A program made the position numbers and the translations under genes. Positions 38,163 to 45,801 of a DNA stretch of 59,650 nt are shown here, one piece after another; the stretch's first letter is position 1; each line of letters starts with the position of its first letter. The notes under the pieces are model-generated. The model did not search any database, was not told the origin of the DNA, and saw nothing but the letters and a program-made list of their open reading frames with translations. This DNA comes from Streptomyces soli (GTDB taxonomy: Bacteria; Actinomycetota; Actinomycetes; Streptomycetales; Streptomycetaceae), in the NCBI RefSeq assembly GCF_003999195.1, contig NZ_RJVR01000257.1:1-59650 (forward strand). Direction: 5' to 3'.

Positions 38163-38195
38163 CGTCAGGTTCAGTTCAACTGCCGTTCGTCATGG
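38163..38195 (+). promoter_or_regulatory. Candidate PHO box upstream of phoX
   Basis: Direct repeat units at exact 11-nt spacing: CGTCAGG (38163), GTTCAAC (38174) and GTTCGTC (38185). The Streptomyces PhoP box is built from GTTCACC-N4 repeats; the second and third units match well, the first poorly. Downstream, ACGGTA-TTT-TACCGT (38212-38226) is a small palindrome containing a possible -10. Confidence 0.5.
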
Positions 38196-38267
38196 GGCGC
38201 GAGTGTGGCGCACGGTATTTTACCGTCCCATGACCCGCGCTTTGCGTGGCCCACGAGGAGAGAATCC

Positions 38268-39728
38268 ATGCCGCTCACCCGCAGGAACTTCGCCAAGCGT
38301 TCGGCCATCACCGGTGCCGGTATCGCGCTGGCCGGAACCGTGGACGTCCTCGCCACCGCCCCCGGCGCGCTCGCCGCCGACGCCCCCGCCGCTGCTTCCG
38401 CGGGGGCCGCCGACACCGCCCGGCACAGCGGCGCGCTCGGCTACGGCGAACTGGTCGCCGACCCGGACGGCGTCCTCGCGCTCCCCAAGGGCTTCGCGTA
38501 CCGGATCATCACCCGGACCGGCGTCACCACCCTGGAGTCCGGCGAGTCCACCCCCTCCAACCACGACGGCACCGCCACCTTCGAGGGCCTGCGCGGCGCG
38601 ACCCTGCTCGCCAACAACCACGAACTGGCCGGCGCCCGCGCCGACTGGCCGCACCCGGTGCCGCTCGCCGAGGGCCTCGTCTACGACCCGGGAGCGGCCG
38701 GCGGCGTCACCGTCGTCGAGGTCGCCCGGCACGGTGACCACGTGGCCGAGTGGGTCGGCGTCGCCGGCACCGCCACCAACTGCGCGGGCGGCCGCACCCC
38801 CTGGGACACCTGGCTCACCTGCGAGGAGACCGAGGACAAGGCCGGTTCCAAGGGCTTCACCAAGAACCACGGCTACGTCTTCGAGGTCGACCCCTACGAC
38901 CGCAAGGCCAACCTCGACCCCAAGCCCATCAAGGCCCTGGGCCGCTACGCCCACGAGGCCGTCGTCGTCGACCCCCAGCGAGGCCACCTCTACCTCACGG
39001 AGGACGCCTCCGGCCCCAACGGCCTCCTCTACCGCTGGACCCCGCCGGCCGGCTTCAAGCACGGCCGCGCCAAGCTCCGCACGCTGGCCGACGACGCCGG
39101 CGTGCTCCAGGCCTTCAAGTGCTTCGACTCCGGAGGCCAGTTCGTCGACGACCTTTCCCGCGCCACGAAGATCGGTACCGTGTACGGGGTCGACTGGGTC
39201 GACGTCCCGGACCGCGACGCGAAGTCGGTCTCCACGCGCAAGCAGTTCGCCGCCGGTGAGATCACCCGGGCCCGCAAGCTCGAAGGCATGTGGTGGGGCG
39301 ACGGCGGCGCCTACATCGTCTCCTCTTACGCCCGCGCCGAGAGCCCCGGTACCGCCCACGACGGCGCCGTCTGGTTCTACGACCCCAAGCGCCGCACGCT
39401 GACCCTCAAGGTCCTGCTCGGCGTCAACCCCGCCCCCTCGGTCGACGGCGCCTTCGACGGCCCCGACAACATCACCGTCTCCCCCTACGGCGGCCTCGTC
39501 ATCGCCGAGGACGGCGAGGGCATCCAGCACCTCTTCGGTGCCCTCGGTGACGGCCGTACGTATCCGATCGCCCGCAACGAGTTCAACATCGGCACGGCCG
39601 ACGCGCCGGTGTACAGCGAGTTCACGGGCGTCACCTTCTCGCCCGACGGCAAGACGCTCTTCGCCAACATCCAGGAGCCCGGCATCATGCTCGCCATCAC
39701 GGGGCCTTGGCGTCGGCAGCCCTGCTGA
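38268..39728 (+). CDS. phoX: PhoX-family alkaline phosphatase (DUF839)
   Basis: 486 residues with a Tat signal (TRRNFAKRSAITGAGIALAGTV) and an Ala-rich cleavage region near residue 38. The mature part is a beta-propeller with family motifs: LLANNHELAG, WDTWLTCEETEDKAG, LGRYAHEAVVVDP, LYLTEDASGPNGLLYR, GAFDGPDNITVSPYGGLVIAEDGEG and FTGVTFSPDGKTLFANIQEPG. PhoX enzymes release phosphate from organic phosphates outside the cell and use Ca and Fe. ATG 38268 has GAGGAG 7 nt upstream. A candidate PHO box supports phosphate control. Confidence 0.87.
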   Translation: MPLTRRNFAKRSAITGAGIALAGTVDVLATAPGALAADAPAAASAGAADTARHSGALGYGELVADPDGVLALPKGFAYRIITRTGVTTLESGESTPSNHDGTATFEGLRGATLLANNHELAGARADWPHPVPLAEGLVYDPGAAGGVTVVEVARHGDHVAEWVGVAGTATNCAGGRTPWDTWLTCEETEDKAGSKGFTKNHGYVFEVDPYDRKANLDPKPIKALGRYAHEAVVVDPQRGHLYLTEDASGPNGLLYRWTPPAGFKHGRAKLRTLADDAGVLQAFKCFDSGGQFVDDLSRATKIGTVYGVDWVDVPDRDAKSVSTRKQFAAGEITRARKLEGMWWGDGGAYIVSSYARAESPGTAHDGAVWFYDPKRRTLTLKVLLGVNPAPSVDGAFDGPDNITVSPYGGLVIAEDGEGIQHLFGALGDGRTYPIARNEFNIGTADAPVYSEFTGVTFSPDGKTLFANIQEPGIMLAITGPWRRQPC

Positions 39729-39820
39729 GCGGCACGCCGCCTGCACCGGGGCGGCGTTGCGCCCTGCGCCGGGTGCGCCCCGTAGTCCTGGGGCCGGGGG
39801 TGTGCGCGGCTGCGGGTCGG

Positions 39821-39892
39821 TGGGGGTTGTTCCCGTTCCCCCTGTCACTGGCCCCGGACCGCGCGTCCGTGCCCACCCGGCACCCCGGGCCC
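39821..39892 (+). repeat. Intergenic repeat family A, copy 1
   Basis: Begins TGGGGGTTGTTCCCG and continues through CTGTCACTGGCC, CGGACC, TCCGTG to CCCGGCACCCCGGGCC. A similar 72-bp copy lies at 48102-48173 and a partial one at 48229-48276. It sits in the 184-bp gap between phoX and the TerD-domain gene. Confidence 0.6.
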
Positions 39893-39912
39893 CGTCCGCT
39901 CCGCGCGGAGCG

Positions 39913-41073
39913 CTAAAGCGCCTGGGCTGCGGGTTTGACCATGCCCTTGACGGTGCGGGAGTCGGCGAATTCGCCCATGGCGGTCATTTCCCATTCGCCG
40001 GAGAATTGCTTGATGAGTTTGGCCATCATGACGCCGGTGCGGGGCTCGCCTTGGGTGAGGTCGAAGCGGACGAGCTCTTCGCCGGTGGTGGCGTCGAGGA
40101 GGCGGCAGTAGGCCTTGGCGACCTGGTTGAACTTCTGGCCGGAGAAGGAGTTGACGGTGAAGACGAGGCCGGTGACTTCGGGGGGAAGGCCGCCGAGGTG
40201 GACGGTGATGGCCTCGTCGTCGCCGGCGCCTTCGCCGGTGAGGTTGTCGCCGGAGTGCTGGATGGCGCCGTTGAGGATGCTGAGCTTGCCGAAGTAGCAG
40301 GACGCGATGTGGTTGCGGTCGGCGCCGTAGGCGATGACCGAGGCGTCGAGGTCGATGTCCTTGGAGCGGAAGGCGGGCTCCCAGCCGAGGCCCATCCGTA
40401 CGCTGGAGAGCAGCGGCTTGCCTCCCTTGACCAGGGAGACGGTCTGGTTCTTCTTGAGGCTGACCCGGCCCTTGTCGAGGTTGATCTTGCCGGTGGAGGC
40501 CGCCGGTGCCGCCGCCGGGGGCGGGGGGATGTCCGTGACGGCGGGACCGGTGGGCGGGGCCTGCGGCGCAGCCTGAGGCGCAGTCGCCGGTTCGTCGACG
40601 CTCACGCCGAAGTCCGTGGCGATGCCGGCCAGGCCGTTGGCGTAGCCCTGGCCGACGGCGCGGGCCTTCCATGCGCCGCCGCGTCGGTAGACCTCGACGA
40701 CGACGAGCGCGGTCTCGGGTCCGAGCTGGGGCGGGGTGAAGGTGGCGATGACGGTGCCGCTGTCCGCGTCGCGGATGGTGGCCGTCGGTTCGATGCCCGC
40801 GAAGGTGGCGCCGGCCGCGTCCGGGCTCGCGGTGATAACCACTTTTTCGATGCCCGCCGGGACGGATACCGTGTCAACGGTGATCGAATCGGACTGGTAC
40901 GTCACACCCGGGCCACTCGGCTGGTTGTAGAAGACGAAGTCGTCGTCCGAGCGCACCTTGCCGTCGGCGGCGATCAGCAGGCCCGAGACATCCAGCCGGA
41001 CGGGCGCGGAAACGTCCACGGCCACGCGAGGGGCGGAGAGCGGGACGTTCGAGCCAGGGGTCATAGCGGTCAT
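39913..41073 (-). CDS. Protein with two TerD domains
   Basis: 386 residues. Both halves show the TerD calcium-binding fold. The first spans DVSGLLIAADGKVRSDDDFVFYNQPSGPGV ... ALVVVEVYRRGGAWKARAVGQGY. The second spans DLDASVIAYGADRNHIASCYFGKLSILNGAIQHSGDNLTGEGAGDDE ... VMMAKLIKQFSGEWEMTAMGEF. They are joined by a Pro/Ala linker. TerD-family proteins are linked to tellurite resistance and, in Streptomyces, to development and stress signalling. Start is ATG 41073 or ATG 41064 (MTPGSNVPL); neither site is clearly better. No other ter gene is nearby. Confidence 0.88.
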   Translation of the reverse strand: MTAMTPGSNVPLSAPRVAVDVSAPVRLDVSGLLIAADGKVRSDDDFVFYNQPSGPGVTYQSDSITVDTVSVPAGIEKVVITASPDAAGATFAGIEPTATIRDADSGTVIATFTPPQLGPETALVVVEVYRRGGAWKARAVGQGYANGLAGIATDFGVSVDEPATAPQAAPQAPPTGPAVTDIPPPPAAAPAASTGKINLDKGRVSLKKNQTVSLVKGGKPLLSSVRMGLGWEPAFRSKDIDLDASVIAYGADRNHIASCYFGKLSILNGAIQHSGDNLTGEGAGDDEAITVHLGGLPPEVTGLVFTVNSFSGQKFNQVAKAYCRLLDATTGEELVRFDLTQGEPRTGVMMAKLIKQFSGEWEMTAMGEFADSRTVKGMVKPAAQAL

Positions 41074-41130
41074 GTCTTCGATAACGAGCGATCGCGCTTT
41101 ACGGTTCCATTACCGAATTGGAGTTTTGAG

Positions 41131-41562
41131 ATGTCGCGAATCGTGGTCGTCAGCGGCGGCGGCACGGGTATCGGCCTCGCCGTCGCGGATGCCTTCGTAC
41201 GCGCCGGCGACCAGGTCGTCCTGATCGGCCGCCGCAAGGAGGTGCTGGACGCCGCCGTCGAGCGGCTCGGGGCCGGCGCCCTGGCTCTGCCCGCCGACCT
41301 CGCCGACGAGTAGGAGGCGGCCCGGGTCCGCGATCTGCTGGCCGAGCGGTACGGACGGGTGGACGTGCTGGTCAACAGCGCGGGCGGCAATGTCCTCCTC
41401 GGCGGCGGCGACCTGACCACGGCGGAGCTGTGGACCGGGAACTTCCGGGCCAACGTGCTCACCACCGTCCTGCTGACGGAGGCCCTGCGGGGGCTGCTGG
41501 CCGACGGCGGCATCACCGCCCAGATCCTCCAGGTCAACGGGGGTGCTGAGCGGGGCCGCTGA
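41131..41562 (+). pseudogene. SDR-family oxidoreductase, broken by an amber codon and an internal deletion
   Basis: The start is intact: MSRIVVVSGGGTGIGLAVAD with the NAD(P) TGxxxGIG-like motif. After 60 codons the frame meets TAG (41311-41313), then continues in the same frame with ERYGRVDVLVNSAGGNVLLGGG, the NAG region of SDRs. After ALRGLLADGG it jumps to ITAQILQVNGGAERGR, the usual end of these proteins. About 100 residues that should contain the catalytic Ser and YxxxK are missing. So two independent lesions are visible. The 3' end overlaps the end of the convergent Clp-N gene by 29 bp. Confidence 0.8.
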
Positions 41563-42013
41563 GCCGGTCCCGTACGGCCGCCGGGTCGATGCGCAGCGTA
41601 CACATCAACTCGGCGGCGGGGTCGGGGCGTTCGCAGTCCAGGAGGGCGAGCAGAATGTGCTCGGGTGTGGTGCGCTTGCTGTGCGTCCGGACGGTCTCCT
41701 TGACGGCGCGTTCGATGACGGCCCGCGCGCCGGAGGTGAACGGCGTGCGCTTGCGAGAACCGGGAATGGCCGGCAGCTCGATTCCGCGTACGTCGATCCC
41801 GATCGCGGCGAGCGCCGCCTGGTCCAGCGCCCCCAGCGCGGCGCGCGCGGCCGTCAGGTCCACGCCGAGCGCCCGGGTCGCCGCCGAGCCGGGGTCATGA
41901 AGCAGCCCCAGGAACAGGTGCTCGGTGCTGATGCGCCGGTCGCCGCGCTGGCGGGTCTCTTCGAGCGCTGACGTGACGGTGTCACGGGCGCCGGTGGCGA
42001 ACTGCTTGAACAT
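41534..42013 (-). CDS. Clp N-terminal (ClpA/B/C repeat) domain protein
   Basis: 159 residues built of two Clp_N repeats: FKQFATGARDTVTSALEETRQRGDRRISTEHLFLGLLHDPGS and FTSGARAVIERAVKETVRTHSKRTTPEHILLALLDCERPDP. There is no AAA+ ATPase domain, so it is a free-standing substrate- or adaptor-recognition module. It starts 9 nt after the small HTH gene stop, whose last codons hold its ribosome-binding site. The pair probably forms one functional unit; a link to Clp proteolysis is inferred from the domain only. Confidence 0.82.
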   Translation of the reverse strand: MFKQFATGARDTVTSALEETRQRGDRRISTEHLFLGLLHDPGSAATRALGVDLTAARAALGALDQAALAAIGIDVRGIELPAIPGSRKRTPFTSGARAVIERAVKETVRTHSKRTTPEHILLALLDCERPDPAAELMCTLRIDPAAVRDRLSGPAQHPR

Positions 42014-42022
42014 GTGCGGGCC

Positions 42023-42226
42023 TCACTTTCCGTATTTCGCGTGTACGGACTGCCGTGAGACGCCCAGGGCGTCCCCGATCTGTTCCCAGGACCAGCCCTG
42101 CTCCCGGGCGAGTGCCACGGAGGCCGTCTCGACCTGCTCGGCGAGCCGGTGCAGGGCGCTCACCGCGCGCAGGCCTACGGCGGGGTCGTTCGACCTGAGC
42201 CGTTCGGCGAGTTCTTCCGCATCCAT
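42023..42226 (-). CDS. Small helix-turn-helix DNA-binding protein
   Basis: 67 residues. The C-terminal half is a clear HTH: VALAREQGWSWEQIGDALGVSRQSVHAKYGK. The N-terminal half is helical (MDAEELAERLRSNDPAVGLRAVSALHRLAEQVETA). It precedes the Clp-N gene in the same operon. ATG 42226 lies immediately next to a long inverted repeat, has no Shine-Dalgarno, and a promoter in the repeat would give a leaderless mRNA. Autoregulation through that repeat is likely. Confidence 0.82.
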   Translation of the reverse strand: MDAEELAERLRSNDPAVGLRAVSALHRLAEQVETASVALAREQGWSWEQIGDALGVSRQSVHAKYGK

Positions 42227-42278
42227 GTCTGTCAGTCTGGGTTGACACTCCGAGTTTTGTCAACCCAGACTGACAGAC
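42227..42278. promoter_or_regulatory. Nested inverted-repeat operator and divergent promoter
   Basis: Perfect 21-bp arms (42227-42247 and 42258-42278) around a 10-bp spacer. Each arm itself contains TGTCA-N8-TGACA (42230-42247 and 42258-42275). Because the repeat is symmetric it offers TTGACA and CAGACT hexamers 18 bp apart on both strands: minus-strand transcription would start at the ATG of the HTH gene, plus-strand transcription near 42279. Confidence 0.7.
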
Positions 42279-42288
42279 GTGACTCGCG

Positions 42289-42576
42289 ATGTGGTCCGAG
42301 CTGCTGGCCGGTACGGATGTCGGCTACGGCCAGTGGCTTTCCGAACCGCCGCTGCCGGGGCTGTTGCGGGCCGGGCGGCCGGTGCTGCTGGATGCCACGG
42401 GAGAGGGTGCGGTGACGGCCCTGGCGCGGGGGTGGGAGGACCGCGTCGACCTCGTCGCGGTGTCCGACGGTCCCGCCGCGATGCTGGTCCGCCCGGACGG
42501 CTATGTCGCCTGGGCTGCCGACTCCGCGCCGTACGACGGGCTGCGCGAGGCGCTGACCACGTGGTTCGGTCCCTGA
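42289..42576 (+). pseudogene. C-terminal fragment of a flavin-dependent aromatic monooxygenase
   Basis: 95 residues reading PGLLRAGRPVLLDATGEGAVTALARGWEDRVDLVAVS ... AAMLVRPDGYVAWAADSAPYDGLREALTTWF. This is the thioredoxin-like tail of PheA/TfdB-type FAD monooxygenases (RPVLLD and LLVRPDGYVAW are characteristic). The FAD- and substrate-binding domains are absent; a stop lies just upstream in frame. It may still be transcribed from the symmetric promoter at 42227-42278. Its 3' end overlaps the LysR gene by 76 bp. Confidence 0.65.
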
Positions 42577-43469
42577 CGATGTGCTGCCCGGTGCGCCAGG
42601 CTCCCGGCGATCGCTTCCGCGAACTCCCGGGCCGGTGGGCTCAGCGCGTCCCACTGGCGGACCGCCCAGCCCGCGGACAGCGGCGGGAGGACGGGGACGG
42701 GTAGGAGGCGGATGCCGCCGGCGGGGTCGAGGGCGGGGAGGGCGGGGACGAGGGCGTGGCCGAGGCCCAGTTCGGCCAGGAGGATGGCGGTGTCCCAGTC
42801 GGCCACGCTGGTGGTCGAGGTGAGCTGGATGCCCTGGCGGGAGAGGTGGTCCTCCAGGTGGCGCCGGGAGGTGGAGTTCTCCGGGAGCTGGATGTGCCGG
42901 ATGTCGGCCAGGTCGGCGGGGCCGAGGGTGCCACGGCTCGCGAGCGGATCGTCGGCCCGGACGACGAGGACCCAGGGGAGTTCGATGACCGGCCGCTGCT
43001 CGGTGCCGCGGACCGGGGCGCCGATGGTGATCCACGCGAGGTCGGCCTCGTTCGCGGTGAGGGCGTCGAAGCAGCTGCGGCTGGAGTTCTCCGTCTGGAA
43101 CTCCAGGCTGACCTCGGGGAAACGCTTCCGGAAGGCCACCACGGCCTCCGACATGAAGTGCCGCACGGTGGTGGCGCCGGTGGTGATCCGGACGGTGCCG
43201 CCGCCTCCGTCGCGCAGGTCGCGGAGCTCGGCCAGCGCCAGGTCGATGCCCCCGATACCGGTGGCTGCAGCCGTGTACAGGACGCGTCCCGCGTGGGTGG
43301 GGGCGACGCCGCGCGGCCGGCGCTCCAGCAGGCTCAGGCTCAGCTGGCGTTCGAGCCGCTTGACGTGCTGGCTGACGGCCGACTGGCTGCAGGTCAGCGT
43401 ACGGGCGACGGCGCTGAGGCTGCCGGCCTCGCACACGGCGGTGAAGACGCGGAGGTCGTCAAGAGTCAT
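42501..43469 (-). CDS. LysR-family transcriptional regulator
   Basis: 322 residues. The N-terminal winged HTH is LDDLRVFTAVCEAGSLSAVARTLTCSQSAVSQHVKRLERQLSLSLLERRPRG, followed by the LysR effector domain (GTVRITTGATTVRHFMSEAVVAFRKRFPEVSLEF). ATG 43469 is chosen as the canonical family start. The region directly upstream carries a dyad (43470-43494). It diverges from the small genes at 43645 and 44163, which are its likely targets. Confidence 0.88.
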   Translation of the reverse strand: MTLDDLRVFTAVCEAGSLSAVARTLTCSQSAVSQHVKRLERQLSLSLLERRPRGVAPTHAGRVLYTAAATGIGGIDLALAELRDLRDGGGGTVRITTGATTVRHFMSEAVVAFRKRFPEVSLEFQTENSSRSCFDALTANEADLAWITIGAPVRGTEQRPVIELPWVLVVRADDPLASRGTLGPADLADIRHIQLPENSTSRRHLEDHLSRQGIQLTSTTSVADWDTAILLAELGLGHALVPALPALDPAGGIRLLPVPVLPPLSAGWAVRQWDALSPPAREFAEAIAGSLAHRAAHRQGPNHVVSASRSPSYGAESAAQAT

Positions 43470-43494
43470 AACTCCCAAGCTAGAGCTTGGAGTT
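43470..43494. promoter_or_regulatory. Inverted repeat at the LysR start, candidate LysR operator
   Basis: AACTCCCAAGCT and AGCTTGGAGTT face each other across two bases, a near-perfect dyad with one extra C. LysR regulators bind such T-N11-A-type dyads next to their own promoters. Confidence 0.5.
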
Positions 43495-43644
43495 GGCGAA
43501 AAAAACCCGATGATTGACTTGGGCATCGACCGCCGCGCATGATCTACGCAGGGCCCGGGTTTCGGCCCTGGCGGCAACCCGTCCGCTGACTAACCACGGA
43601 CGGGTGCCGACCGACCCCACCCGCTGACGGAGGGATGTGCCGCC

Positions 43645-44196
43645 GTGGAGGAGGAAGCCGCCGGCTTCATGCGAACGCTCGGCGCCGGGGAGATCGCCCA
43701 CCCCGGCGGCACGCTGCTGAACCACCTGCTCCGCGTACGCGCCCTCCTCGCCGCCTGGGGCGCCCGCCCCGAGCTGCGGCTGGCCGGCCTCTGCCACGCC
43801 GCTTACGGCACCGACGGCTTCCCGACCGCCCTGCTGCCGCTCGGCCGCCGCGCCGAACTGACCGCCGTCATCGGCGCCGGGGCCGAGCAGCTGGTGTACG
43901 ACTACGCGAGCTGCGACCGCGAAGCGACCTACGCCGGCCTGGCGGACGACGACGCGGTCTTCCATGACCGCTTCACCGGCCGTACGTTTGTGCCGTCCCC
44001 CTCCCTCCGGCGTGACTTCGCCGAGCTGACGGCGGCGAACGAGATCGACCTCGTCCTCACCAACCCCGACGTCGCCGACCGGTGGGGCCCGGGTTTGCTG
44101 CGGCTCCTCACCCGGTTCCGGCCCCTGCTCAGCGATTCCGCCTGGAAGGAGTGTCTGACGGCATGCGGATCGACCGGCTCGACCACCTCGTCCTGA
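43645..44196 (+). CDS. DUF6817-like (HD-type) small protein
   Basis: 183 residues. The N-terminal part TLLNHLLRVRALLAAWGARPELRLAGLCHAAYGTDGF has histidines spaced as in HD-domain hydrolases, and LAGLCHAAYGTDGF resembles proteins annotated as DUF6817. GTG 43645 follows GGAGGG by about 10 nt. The last 34 bp overlap the start of the VOC-family gene, so the two are coupled. The C-terminal serine/threonine-rich end comes from this overlap. Function unknown. Confidence 0.6.
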   Translation: MEEEAAGFMRTLGAGEIAHPGGTLLNHLLRVRALLAAWGARPELRLAGLCHAAYGTDGFPTALLPLGRRAELTAVIGAGAEQLVYDYASCDREATYAGLADDDAVFHDRFTGRTFVPSPSLRRDFAELTAANEIDLVLTNPDVADRWGPGLLRLLTRFRPLLSDSAWKECLTACGSTGSTTSS

Positions 44197-44543
44197 CCGT
44201 CGCCGACATCCAGGCCACGATCGGCTTCTACTCCCGCGTCCTCGGCATGGAGCCGGTGACCTTCGGGGACGGCCGCCGCGCGCTCGTCTTCGGCGACAGC
44301 AAGATCAACCTCCACCAGGTCGGCCACGAGCTCGACCCCAAGGCCCGCCGCCCCACCCGTGGCAGCGCCGACCTGTGCTTCATCGTCCGTACGCCCCTGG
44401 AGCAGGTGCTCGCCGAGCTCATCAGCAAGGGCATTCGGGTCGAGGAGGGCCCGGTGAAGCGCACGGGAGCGCTGGGGCCTATCGAGAGCGTGTATCTGCG
44501 CGACCCGGACGGGAATCTGATCGAGATCAGCACTTACGACTGA
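44163..44543 (+). CDS. VOC-superfamily (glyoxalase/bleomycin-resistance-like) protein
   Basis: 126 residues with two beta-alpha-beta-beta-beta modules: LDHLVLTVADIQATIGFYSRVLGMEPVTFGDGRRALVFGDSKINLHQ and ADLCFIVRTPLEQVLAELISKGIRVEEGPVKR ... SVYLRDPDGNLIEIS. H8, the glutamine/histidine of INLHQVG, and the glutamate of LIEIS are candidate metal ligands. It is coupled to the preceding gene. The substrate is unknown. Confidence 0.85.
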   Translation: MRIDRLDHLVLTVADIQATIGFYSRVLGMEPVTFGDGRRALVFGDSKINLHQVGHELDPKARRPTRGSADLCFIVRTPLEQVLAELISKGIRVEEGPVKRTGALGPIESVYLRDPDGNLIEISTYD

Positions 44544-44794
44544 GGCCGGTCCGGCAGCAGGTACGCACGCCGTTCGTCGGGCGTCAGCTCGCGGAAGACC
44601 CGGGAGCGGGCCCGGCGCAGCAGTGCGTCCAGGTCCGGCCCCGCGGGCTCCCAGATGCGTACGGACCGGTCGCGGCAGGCCGTGGCCAGGCGCGTGCCGT
44701 CCGGGTGCCGGGATAGGCCGTTCACCCAGTCGTCGTGCACGCCCAGGGGGCACCTCCTGGACGGAGTCTGGGGAGAGTCGTCGACCGACGACAA
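44534..44794 (-). pseudogene. C-terminal fragment of a WD40-repeat protein
   Basis: 86 codons containing a single WD40 blade, WVNGLSRHPDGTRLATACRDRSVRIWEP, then ARSRVFRELTPDERRAYLLPD, a tail common at the end of actinobacterial WD40 proteins. One blade cannot fold as a propeller, so this is a relic. It touches the end of the VOC gene on the other strand. Confidence 0.6.
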
Positions 44795-44859
44795 CGCCGC
44801 CAGGCGCCGCCCGTCGGCACGCGACGCCGCCCCACCTATTCGCGCGGCCTCTTAGCCCG

Positions 44860-45678
44860 TCAATGCGGCCAGATCGGCGGGCGCGTCGTGAAGTGGCCGC
44901 CCATTCGCGCGGTTTCGGGGTCGTCCGGGTCGAGTTCGCCGTGCTTGGCGATGAGTTCGGCGGCGTACGGCTCGGAGTCGTCCCGCGGCTCGTAGCCGAG
45001 GGCGCGGGCCGGGGCGAGGTCCCACCACACGCGGGTGTTGGCCGAACTGCCGTAGACGACGGTGTGTTTGACGTCGTCGGCGGTGAGCGCGGCGTGGATG
45101 AGACGGGCGCCGTCGGCGGGGCTCAGCCAGAGGGAGAGCATGCGGACCGAGGTGGGCTCGAGGAAGCAGGAGCCGATGCGCAGCGAGACCGTCTCCAGGC
45201 CGTGCTTGTCCCAGTAGAACTGGGCGAGGTCCTCGCCGAAGGACTTGGAGAGGCCGTAGAAGGTGTCGGGGCGGTGCGGGGTGCCGACCGGGACCAGCGG
45301 GTCGTCACCGAGGGGGCGGGGGGTGAAGCCGATGGCGTGGTTGCTGGAGGCGAAGATGACGCGGGCTACGCCCTCCTCGCGCGCGGCCTCGTAGAGGTTG
45401 TACGTGCCCTGGATGTTGGCGTGCAGGATCTTCGCGAAGGACGCCTCCAGGGAGATGCCCGCGAGATGCACGATCGCGTCCACGCCCCGGACGGCCTCGC
45501 GGATGACGTCGGCGTCGGCCGGGTCGCCGAGGTCGGCGGTGATCGCGTCGGGGGCGCCTTCGACCGGGACGAGGTCGAGGAGTCGCAGCTCGTAGCCGTA
45601 CTTGGGGAGCAGCTCGCGCATCAGAGTGCCCACGCCGCCGGCGGCGCCGGTGAGCAGGATGGTGCGGGGAGCGGGCAT
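44860..45678 (-). CDS. NAD-dependent epimerase/dehydratase, probable uronate dehydrogenase
   Basis: 272 residues. The N-terminal TILLTGAAGGVGTLMRELL binds NAD; the catalytic tyrosine and lysine are in FYGLSKSFGEDLAQFYWDKHG; RIGSCFLEPTSVRMLSLWLS is typical of uronate dehydrogenases, which oxidise glucuronate or galacturonate to aldarolactones. AAGGAG lies about 8 nt before ATG 45678. It is divergent from the 5-dehydro-4-deoxyglucarate dehydratase gene, which acts later in the same oxidative uronate pathway and supports the assignment. Confidence 0.82.
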   Translation of the reverse strand: MPAPRTILLTGAAGGVGTLMRELLPKYGYELRLLDLVPVEGAPDAITADLGDPADADVIREAVRGVDAIVHLAGISLEASFAKILHANIQGTYNLYEAAREEGVARVIFASSNHAIGFTPRPLGDDPLVPVGTPHRPDTFYGLSKSFGEDLAQFYWDKHGLETVSLRIGSCFLEPTSVRMLSLWLSPADGARLIHAALTADDVKHTVVYGSSANTRVWWDLAPARALGYEPRDDSEPYAAELIAKHGELDPDDPETARMGGHFTTRPPIWPH

Positions 45679-45801
45679 GACGCGTTCTCCTTGAGCCGAG
45701 GGTGATGGGCGATGGGTGGTGCTGTGCTTGACCCTGCTGGGACGCTCCCTTAGCGTAACCATGTTCACGGATATGGACAATAATCAGATGGGTGCACCGT
45801 A

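Noticed and set aside
34741..41313. Amber codons in two genes as a sign of amber recoding (for example pyrrolysine)
   Set aside because: The SDR gene has a second, fatal deletion and the contexts show no recoding element; independent mutations or sequence errors explain both.
39913..42226. A ter-type stress or phage-defence island built from the TerD and Clp-N genes
   Set aside because: Only one TerD-domain gene is present, with no TerB, TerC, TerY or associated kinase/phosphatase genes, and the Clp-N pair has its own control region.
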